Shown here: positions 56,468-64,000 of the stretch, piece after piece
How the letters are laid out: each line of letters opens with the position of its first letter
Position numbering within the stretch: position 1 is the first letter of the stretch
Assembly (NCBI GenBank): GCA_019096065.1
Contig: JAGUCH010000002.1
Span: forward strand, 15,512,501-15,576,500
Source: Paracyclopina nana
Taxonomy: Eukaryota > Arthropoda > Copepoda > Cyclopoida > Cyclopettidae
Direction of reading: 5' to 3'
Length of the DNA: 64,000 bases
Translations under genes and position numbers: made by a program
Notes under the pieces: model-generated
Seen by the model: only the letters and a program-made list of their open reading frames with translations
Told to the model about the DNA's origin: nothing
Database searches by the model: none

Positions 56468-57970
56468 ATGGATCCCATCTTTTGGGCTCTGGTTTGCTAC
56501 CAAAGAAGGGAGTTTGAGGCCTGTGCGGACGTCTGCTCCCAACTCCTTGACAAAAACCCCTATGACGAGGCCATTTGGTCTCTGAAGACGCGAGCTCTGA
56601 CAGCTCAAGTTATGGTGGACGACGTGGAAGCAGACGAAGAGGGCATAGTGGACGTAGTCCTTGATGACAATGCAATTAGACAGGTGCCAAGGCCTGGAAC
56701 GTCCATGAGGACAGCTGGGCCCACAACAGGAGGGACCAGTCAGGCTTACAGGCCAACATCTCAATCTGGACGTCCAGTGTCTGGAGTGGTTCGTCCGGGC
56801 TCTCAATCAGGACGACCAGGAACCATGGATGCGGCATTGAGAACTCCACGTACAGCAAAAACTGCTCGCCCAGTCACCTCAACTTCGGGCCGATTTGTGA
56901 GGCTGGGCACAGCCTCGATGCTGTCGCAGAAAGATGGGCCTTTCATCAACCTTGCCCGGCTGAACATAGGGAAGTACTCCAAGAGGCCAAATGTAGCCAA
57001 AGCGCTCTTTGAATACATATTCTACCACGAAAATAGCATTCGCGAGGCCATGGAGTTGGCCTCTCAAGCTCTGCAAGCATCCAAGTATGAGGACTGGTTT
57101 TGGAAAGTTCAGCTTGGCAAGTGCTACTTTCGCCTTGGGATGTTTCGCGACTCGGAGAAGATGTTCAAGTCTGCTCTGAAGCAGCAGGAGATGATCGACA
57201 CGTTCCTCATGCTGTCCAAAGTGTACGCGAGGCTGGATCAGCCCATGGCAGCCCTGGAGGTCTATCGCACTGGCCTCGACAAGTTCCCAAATGAGGTGAG
57301 CCTGTTGACAGGCATGGCACGCATTTACGAGGCCGTGGGCAACCTGTCATTGTCTACCAAGTACTACAAAATGATACTCGTTGAGGATGCCATCAATGTG
57401 GAGGCCATCGCTTGCATTGGCATGGAGCACTTCTACGCGGACCAGCCCGAGCTCAGCCTTCGATTCTACAGGAGACTGCTCCAAATGGGTGTGCACAATG
57501 CTGAGCTGTTCAACAACCTTGGCCTTTGCTGCTTCTATGCTCAGCAATATGACATGACGCTGACTTGCATGGAAAGGGCCTTGTCATTGGCAGACGAGCC
57601 CGAGACCCTAGCTGATGTGTGGTACAACATTGGCCATATTTTCCTCAACCTGGGGGACATCAACATGTCCTACCAATGCTTCAGGCTGGCATTGTCCTCG
57701 AACCACTCTCATGCTGAGGCTTTCAACAACCTCGGAGTGCTGGAGCTACGAAGGGGAAATGTGGACAGCGCCAAGGCCTTTTTTGCCACGGCTTCCACCC
57801 TGGGGCCACATATGTTTGAGCCAGCCTACAACACTGCACATCTCGCAGACAGAATTGGGGACCTGCAGACTTCGTATGTGGTGGTGCAAAAATCTCTCAA
57901 CAACTTTCCTGAGCATAGTGACGCGAAAGAGCTGTTAAAGCAGCTCAAGAAGCACTTTTCAGTTCTGTGA
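56468..57970 (+). CDS. TTC8: BBSome subunit BBS8/TTC8, intronless
   Basis: TPR subunit of the BBSome, which moves membrane proteins in and out of cilia. One uninterrupted 500-codon frame. N-terminal TPR (MDPIFWALVCYQRREFEACA, YDEAIWSLKTRALTAQ), a Ser/Arg/Pro/Thr-rich linker with repeated RP-GS-S-GRP motifs, the family signature FINLARLNIGKYSKRPNVAK, and some nine TPR units to the C terminus (YNIGHIFLNLGDINMSYQCF, AFNNLGVLELRRGNVDSAKA). Length matches animal TTC8. Absence of introns is unusual beside its neighbours and could mean a retrocopy that remained or became the functional gene; no disabling change is seen. Confidence 0.96.
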   Translation: MDPIFWALVCYQRREFEACADVCSQLLDKNPYDEAIWSLKTRALTAQVMVDDVEADEEGIVDVVLDDNAIRQVPRPGTSMRTAGPTTGGTSQAYRPTSQSGRPVSGVVRPGSQSGRPGTMDAALRTPRTAKTARPVTSTSGRFVRLGTASMLSQKDGPFINLARLNIGKYSKRPNVAKALFEYIFYHENSIREAMELASQALQASKYEDWFWKVQLGKCYFRLGMFRDSEKMFKSALKQQEMIDTFLMLSKVYARLDQPMAALEVYRTGLDKFPNEVSLLTGMARIYEAVGNLSLSTKYYKMILVEDAINVEAIACIGMEHFYADQPELSLRFYRRLLQMGVHNAELFNNLGLCCFYAQQYDMTLTCMERALSLADEPETLADVWYNIGHIFLNLGDINMSYQCFRLALSSNHSHAEAFNNLGVLELRRGNVDSAKAFFATASTLGPHMFEPAYNTAHLADRIGDLQTSYVVVQKSLNNFPEHSDAKELLKQLKKHFSVL

Positions 57971-58111
57971 ATGCAAAAAATCAAGATTTGCTTTTATTAA
58001 GCATGAACAGTACTGTAATAATTGATTAATGTATCAACAAAATATGGTGGTCAACGTGATTCCACGTTGCTTCGAAAATTTGATTAGGAACAAATTACTT
58101 TTTGCTTTGAG

Positions 58112-58248
58112 CTAGATATTCTATCTAGAGTTGTGATTTGAGTTGCTATAGCTGATTATACATAAAAAGGCTAGATACTCTATCTAGAGCTATGAAATGA
58201 GTTGCGATAACTGATTATAGATAAAGAGAGACTAGATAGGCTATCTAG
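58112..58248. repeat. Three palindromic repeats at about 60-bp spacing
   Basis: CTAGATA-N3-TATCTAG occurs at 58112-58128, 58171-58187 and 58232-58248, with spacer centres NNN = TTC, CTC and GGC, and the spacers themselves are similar (TGATTTGAGTTGC / TGAAATGAGTTGC, then CTGATTATA). Each could form a 7-bp hairpin in RNA from either strand. The third copy supplies the stop codon of the PIWI gene on minus. The array sits in the overlap of two convergent 3' UTRs. Confidence 0.7.
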
Positions 58249-60875
58249 AGATAAAATAGAGTTCTCGACAGCTTTTCAGACGGCAACTTGCTCAAATGGG
58301 TGCTGACAAGGTCTACGAGCTTGGTGCCATATTGGCACACAGCTGGAACTTTGACATTTCCAGTCCAGTTGAAGTACATGTGCGTCATTGCGTACGCAAT
58401 GCGTTGCACCATGTCCGGCTCGAAATCAGCCTCGTCCAGGATGATAGTGAAGTGAGTGGGACTCACTGTTCCCAGGCTGCAGTTCATGGGGATCAAGTAG
58501 AAGTCATTCCAATGAGGTGAACTGATGGTGTGATCCACAACTGTTCCTGCCACTGGATTGGCATTGCTCGTAGTCATGATTTTCACCATGGTGCGCCTTT
58601 GCACCACAACAAACGTGACTTTAGTGGTCTTCAAGGCCATCACTTCACTCAGTTGGAGTGCTTCAGACCTCATCTTGCTCTCAATTCCAGAATTGATGCC
58701 ATCCCTGAAAATCATCAAGCTCTTGGGCACGTGGCCTTCGTTGGCGGTTTGAAAGGCCACAATGGCCTTTTTAAGCACCTCGGCCACTGCATTGATCATC
58801 TTGGCTCCGTCATCCGGAGAAAAGATGGCCTCAGAGTAGAACTGCCCAAACGAGTCGTTCAAGCTTGCCACAACCCCAACGACAATGTCTTGCCTCACCT
58901 TGGCCTTGGCTACCTGGATTCCGACCACCATCAACAGAGGCTGGCTCAAATGGAGGCCCCATAGCTGGCCACCCAACTTGCAATTGATCTGAAGGGCTAC
59001 TTTTTGCACGACAGAGTTGAGCCTCTTGGGGTTGGACAGAGTCTTTTGCATGATGACCTGCGAGGCCACAGGCTTTTCAAGGCAGCACAGCTTCTTCACA
59101 GCCCCATATCTATCAGCTCTCATCTGGCCACTAAAAAGCGTCATCACCAATTGGCCATTGTCAGGCAAATCACGGATGGCCTTGATGTAAGAATCCGTCC
59201 TGTCATCCTGCAGCTTGATGACTTTGGGTGGGCTGGCTTGTATTCCCAATTTGGGAGCTTGCTCCCTAATCGTGCTCAGTAGGCTTTTGGCCGCGTTTTC
59301 GGCCATCTCCGGATAAATCAGGGCCCAACGCTTCAGCTCCACAGAAGTGTGCACCGGTCGACTAGTTGCAGCTCTTCCCCAATCTCCATTTCTGGGGACT
59401 TCCGCATATCCTTGGCCAAAATTGAGGGTAACAGAGCCGAGGACACGTCCTGTCAGTTGCAGGTTCCTCTCGGACAGCTTGAGCCCCCAATCCTCCCAGA
59501 ATTTCATGGCAACCTTGTTTTCGAGTAGGGCACTTAGAAATTTGTTGAATACCTCTTGCCTGACTGCTGGTTTGAGTCTTGTGTAGTCAGACACATCCCT
59601 CATGACTTTAAAGTCAGCTTTTTGGGCGTCAGTGAGGCCAGTGAGAAAGCAGAGCTCTGGTATCAAGCACACCTCGATGGGCTCCTCAAATCCGGACCTT
59701 TTGACAAAGTGCACCAACAGAGGCTGATTTTGGTCCTTGATTTCCACCCCATAGGTATTCTGCGAGAATAAAACTAGGGCATCCTCTTTAAAACTAAGAC
59801 TAAGTTACCTTATAGTAGTCGATGAAAGTCGTCGAAGTTCCATTGAATTGATCGAAGGAAGACAGAGGACTGCGATCGAAATCAATGTTGTCAATGCGGT
59901 AGGTCTTATTGTTGTACCGTGTGATGATGCTCTGGCCTACCAAGGCCTTCAAGGCCGATGAGTTGAACTCCTGAGGCTGCTTCTTGATCATGACAGCCAT
60001 GGCATCCGCAACAGTCTGCGTGCGCACGACCTTGTTGCACGAATCAAAGATGAGGTAGACGCCTCCGTCGTAGTGGCCAATGTTGGTCAAATATCCTGGC
60101 CAAATCTCGAGACCGTGCTTAACCAAAGTCTTCTTGTTGACGGGGTCAAAGTACGACCTTTGGTTCAAACCAGCCGCTCTAACTGGGTAGAGATTCATGG
60201 CTTTGAACGATCTGTTGAGGATGATTTTGTACAGCCTCAAACAGCTGGGATCCGAATATGATTTCACCCCCTTGAGCCTTAGGATGACCTTGACCTTGAT
60301 GTCACCCTTGAGGACAGCCTCGTAGGTGTCGTTCTGGAGCTTCTGGGGAAGCATCAAGCACGACCCGTTGAACAGCCTGTGAGCCTTGGAGATCTCTTCG
60401 CTCTGAGTGATGCAATCGTAGCGATGCGCAATGTGGTCCACTCCGGGGTCGAACTCCACGGTGTACTCGTAGATGTAGCTGCCCTCCTGAACATCCAAAG
60501 CGATGAAATTTGCTTGCAATTGTACGTTACTCCCCAACTTGCCATAGCGCTTGATGACATCCACCTAAAATGGATTATAACTAAATGATTTGTCATATTT
60601 TTCGCAAAAAGGGAGAGGTCTACTTTGGGCCTGTGCTCAGGCTCCTCTAGGGATCTCCTGGTCAGTTTGATGCAACTTTCGTCGCTGGTCGGAGCAGAAC
60701 TGGAGCTCGATGATCCACGGTCGAATGGCCTCGCATCCTCAAACTGATCGGGCGAGGGCGGACGCGAAGGGTCAACGACCTCCACATGCTGGACTTGAAC
60801 TTCGTTGGTCCTCTGCAACGCGCGTAACAACGCGGCTCCCCTTCCGGCTGGAGCTGGCATTTTGAATCTTGACAC
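58245..60875 (-). CDS. PIWI-clade Argonaute, probably slicer-dead
   Basis: piRNA-binding Argonaute of the germline transposon-silencing pathway. Exons on minus 60875-60624, 60564-59809, 59759-58245 give 840 residues. Order: short N terminus with a single GRG, N and PAZ domains (NLYPVRAAGLNQRSYFDP, GLEIWPGYLTNIGHYDGGVY), MID and PIWI domains, and the family C terminus LFYL. In the PIWI domain, the first catalytic Asp (usual VGIDVYHD-type) is Gln here (LLMVVGIQVAKAKVRQD), the second Asp is kept (IFRDGINSG), and the usual QYAHKL His is replaced by Thr (VPAVCQYGTKLVDLV). Target cleavage is therefore unlikely; silencing through partners, as for Drosophila Piwi, is possible. Whether Piwi- or Aub/Ago3-like cannot be told by eye. 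Confidence 0.93.
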
Positions 60876-61191
60876 GTCGAAAGCCGTCGTGAAAATGAAT
60901 TCTTATTAATGAGCGGAGCTGAGCAAAGTTTTAGAAGCGCAGGCTGAGACCTAGCTAAGGTCATTGACCCAGGCTGACGCAATTTAAAGGGATGAACGCC
61001 AAACTGAGATGACCAGGCTTGATGGCAGAAATCATAACTGTTATATTTCTGAACAACAACACATTGTGGAACGCTGCAATTTTCATCCATTCCGCGACGT
61101 CATTGAACATACTAAACCACGCGACTTCTGCTACTGAATGAATGATGCACTCATGTCTCTCTGTTTTCTTCAGTCAATCAACGATGACAGC
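60876..61191. other. PIWI upstream flank / FAM136A 3' flank
   Basis: 316 bp between two minus-strand genes; it should carry the PIWI promoter. No element recognised. Confidence 0.4.
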
Positions 61192-61617
61192 TCAAATTTT
61201 CCCACTTTTCAGAGCCTCCATCACCTTCTTCGACAACACCGGGAGTCTGGCCACGTTGGTGTCGCAGCACTTGATGGCGCACGTGTCAAACTCTCGGCGG
61301 TACTTGTCGATTTCCGCCTCCGACGTGCTCGGGGTCACTTTGTCCCTGATGTCATCCTGACAGCTGAGCACACAACGACTCAAGGCCTCTTGGAAACGCT
61401 CCAGCTCAGACTGGACGAACTTCTGGGCCCTCAGGGTCGGACCCTCGCACCTTTCCTTGCAGGCCAGGATGTCGTTGATGCTGGCCTTGGTGTCGGAGCA
61501 GCAGTCGGCAGCACACAAATGCATGCTACGCTCCATGCCACGCAAGTGGGTCTTGTCCACGTCGTTGACAAAATCCCTTATGGCGGACTGAACACGATGC
61601 TGAGCGTCTTGAGCCAT
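61192..61617 (-). CDS. FAM136A: FAM136A mitochondrial intermembrane-space protein
   Basis: 141 residues, single coding exon. DUF842/FAM136A family with twin-Cys pairs: MHLCAADCCSD, CKERCEGP, CVLSCQDDIRDK and CAIKCCDTNVARLPVL, spaced as CX3C-type motifs on helices. Family members sit in the mitochondrial intermembrane space; their exact role is unsettled. Upstream, a GTAAGT donor (minus, at 61679-61674) and an acceptor ending at 61636 next to the ATG suggest a non-coding first exon around 61680-61760. Confidence 0.95.
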   Translation of the reverse strand: MAQDAQHRVQSAIRDFVNDVDKTHLRGMERSMHLCAADCCSDTKASINDILACKERCEGPTLRAQKFVQSELERFQEALSRCVLSCQDDIRDKVTPSTSEAEIDKYRREFDTCAIKCCDTNVARLPVLSKKVMEALKSGKI

Positions 61618-62476
61618 GATGCTGCTAGAATCACAGTCCTATCAGACTTAACTCAAAGGGTAGCTTTCAACGTTGTACTTACTGCTTTCAATGGTTGGCT
61701 GCTGTTGCGGACGAGCGATGCTGAAAAAGTGGAAAAACCCGTTTCTTCACAATTGAGCTGAATCTAGAATGACAATGGGGTTTCTAAGTGAGCCAGAAGC
61801 CTTGTTCGACAGCGTAGTGCGGCGTGGTTCACGTCCAACTTTGTTGTTGTTTTTTGACGTAAACAAATACGAGCGTTGCCAGACTTTTTTAAAAATTCCA
61901 TTATTTTTGTCGTCAAATCGTCTATCGCTAAACGTTCATTTCTGGCTAATTTACTGTTATCAAAAATAGCCTTCGAAAGAGTTTTTTTTTCCATTTACTG
62001 ACTGACATTGCTTGTATTAGCACAGTAGATGAAGGAATGTGAATAAAAATCTCACAAAAAGGGACAGGTCAATGACCTGCTCGCCTTGAAATTCAGCCAA
62101 CTTCGAATGATATACCAAAATATGAAAAAATGTTGGGTGATCATGCCATGGCAATTGGAAAAAATGCATCTATCAAAAGACTGAACATTGTTTACAAAAA
62201 TGGAAATGGTTGAACTTAGCAAAAAAGAGGGCACGGCTTTTTTGCGTTAAATGGTGGGGTGAGATTAGCCGTTACTTGTTTGGCTTTTTTGCGTCATTTA
62301 GTACGGTTTTTCACTTACTAGATATGGCCGTTTTTTCCACTTTTGGCTGCTTTCATTGAACTACTTGCACGCCACGAAAAATATGCGATTGTGTCAAAAT
62401 AGATCTTTCCAGCTGCGCAGAAGACTCAAGACTTGGGAAAAGTAATACGCAAAAAACCTTCGCAGTGAATAGAAAT
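61618..62476. promoter_or_regulatory. Divergent region, FAM136A leader and SERAC1 promoter
   Basis: Contains the probable FAM136A 5' UTR exon. A 76-codon ATG frame on minus (61764-61994, starting MEKKTLSKAIFDNSKLARNE) overlaps it; without a motif it stays uncalled. Promoter function is inferred from position. Confidence 0.4.
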
Positions 62477-64000
62477 ATGAACAACTTGAAGAAATATCAG
62501 CCGGCTTTCATAAACAATTTGGCTAAAGCTAGAGACAAGCCGTCTTCTCCAACTGCCAAACCACTCAGAGCAGTTCGTGCCAGAAGCAAAAAGGTAACAT
62601 TATTCACCACTGGCATTGTCCTTAGTGGAGGATTGGCCTATTGGACCAACTCAGCGTAAGTCATTCACTTTCAGCTTGACCAGAATGCATACTGACATTT
62701 CTGCGTTTCAGTAAACCTACAGAGAGTGATGCTTCCATTGCGCAAATTGATGAATCTCGTCCACAATATTTGAAGCTGAAGCAACAAGTCAAATCTCCCT
62801 ACGCCCCGAGTCAAGAACTGAAAGCTATAATTCCAAGGCATTTGAGAAAACCTTGGAAACTCATGCATATAGCAAACACCGGTGACAATGAGGCTCATTT
62901 GAATTCTGTCCGAGAATTGGCACATTCAACGCACGGCCTGAACGATGGTGAATTGCGGCAACTTGCCCAATCACTTGAAATGCATTCAGCTGTGGGGCTT
63001 GCCCGAATGATGGAATCTGACCTGAGGCTGTTTCTTCCGCCTCCTCCAGCTCCCAAGGCTGTCGCCCAAACATCCATTCCATTGCAGTTTTGGGCTATCC
63101 TCTCCAAATTACCCGCCACAAAAGATGTGCATGAGTGCATCAAATACTTTACTACCACAGCCCTGCAAGGTAGCAATTATAGGATGCACACTTTGCTGCG
63201 AAATTAAAAGTTCTTTTGCAGGCTATGTCAGGCAGCTTGAGGATGATTTTGTGCAAGATGACGATCTGAACATTGAGTTTCATCGTGACACACATCTGAT
63301 CATGGATTTGCCACCGAGAAATCGTCACTCGGTGACTCAAGTCATTGAGTACTGTCTAGTCGCTCTGTTAAGTCATTCCACCATCAAACACCATTGTCAG
63401 ATTCTCACGAAAGAGTCAACGCTGTTGCCCCTGCTAATTCGAATTGTCCAAGACTTTCCCGACAATTTCAGGCTCAAATCTTTGATTGGCAAAATTATTG
63501 CCAACATCAGCCTTTTCCAAGAGACCCACAAGTCCATTTTCGCCTCTGGTTGGGTTGGCATATTGGCACATTGGATACGAGACTCCAATATCCTGGTGAG
63601 CCTTCCAGCCTCTAAGGCCTTATCGAATTTGGACCAGGTCTATGGCAAATGCTCTTTCCCCCCTGGAATTTACTTGGTTCTTCCGAATGATCGAGTTGTC
63701 AAGCATCAGAACGAGAAGAGCAATCGAGGTGTGGATGTTGTTCTCCTGCACGGGCTCCTGGGAGGCGTGTTTTACACTTGGAGGCAGCACGACAAGGTGA
63801 AGCACAGATCATGGAGCGATCTCAATCTTGTAAGCAGCAATGACTATTCTTATTGCTGGCCACGAGACTGGTTGACTGAAGATGGCCTCGACGACCGAGT
63901 TCGCGTCATTGGGGTTGATTGTAAGATCCCTAGAAAATATGGACTCATTCTTGGTTTATCTTAATGTAACTTTTCTTTTTTAGTCGATGCTTATGTTAGT
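62477..64000 (+). CDS. SERAC1: SERAC1 (3' partial)
   Basis: Mitochondria-ER contact-site protein with a serine-hydrolase domain, required for phosphatidylglycerol remodelling and cholesterol trafficking. Exons 62477-62655, 62712-63169, 63222-63920, 63984->64000. Visible: a short positively charged N terminus then a membrane anchor (VTLFTTGIVLSGGLAYW), a helical repeat-like region (LLPLLIRIVQDFPDNFRLKS, LPASKALSNLDQVYG), and the start of the alpha/beta-hydrolase domain (VDVVLLHGLLGGVFYTWRQH, CWPRDWLTEDGLDDRVRVIG). The nucleophile Ser motif lies beyond the window. ATG 62477 is the first in frame. Confidence 0.95.

Noticed and set aside
61764-61994. Minus-strand 76-codon ATG frame upstream of FAM136A
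   Set aside because: Overlaps the probable FAM136A leader exon and shows no domain; retained only as a note.

Overview
The window is nuclear DNA of a compact animal genome, almost certainly an arthropod (perhaps a crustacean or basal hexapod). Genes are dense on both strands, canonical GT-AG introns are mostly 48-66 bp, and the gene set is animal: STAT, Bicaudal-C, a PIWI protein, RtcB, TMEM63 and an InaF-motif protein, which is an arthropod hallmark. The species cannot be fixed from sequence alone. There is no bacterial, plasmid or viral block. Exon models below were built by hand from splice motifs, reading phase and family conservation; in every complete model the exon lengths sum to a multiple of three.

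Layout. 1-9 kb: 3' part of a delta-type phospholipase C, then a full STAT gene with an internal alternative first exon. 9.4-15.6 kb: a long coiled-coil protein and the tRNA ligase RtcB, both on minus. 16.3-16.7 kb: a hAT-type MITE. 18.3-26.8 kb: MYND zinc finger, GLRX5, TMEM63, InaF-motif protein, a DHHC palmitoyltransferase and a steroid 5-alpha-reductase. 26.8-32 kb: sparse, with a terminal-inverted-repeat element and small or unrecognised genes. 32-40.4 kb: SSR4, SNX1/2, a COMMD protein, an unknown gene carrying a MITE pair in its intron, a degenerate region, a previously unlabelled secreted peptide precursor, and an NTHL1 DNA glycosylase whose last coding exon is split by a Transib-like element. 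40.5-48.7 kb: C2H2 zinc finger, KGD4/MRPS36, a death-domain plus SEFIR-like adaptor, ALG14, a cyclin-O-like protein and a four-pass membrane protein. 49-56 kb: a PAN/apple secreted protein, a 76-residue two-exon gene and Bicaudal-C. 56.4-64 kb: intronless BBS8/TTC8, a PIWI protein lacking two catalytic residues, FAM136A and the 5' part of SERAC1.

Themes. Signalling (PLC-delta, STAT, SEFIR adaptor), endosomal sorting (SNX1/2 head to head with COMMD), ER and glycosylation (SSR4, ALG14), mitochondria (GLRX5, KGD4, FAM136A, SERAC1), cilia-linked genes (BBS8, cyclin-O-like, Bicaudal-C) and germline RNA control (PIWI, Bicaudal-C). Many neighbours are divergent pairs with 100-700 bp between start codons, suggesting shared promoters.

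Most notable points: the transpos­on insertion that separates the NTHL1 iron-sulfur loop from its catalytic core; a four-exon gene predicted to make an amidated peptide; an N-terminally altered STAT isoform; and a probably slicer-dead PIWI.
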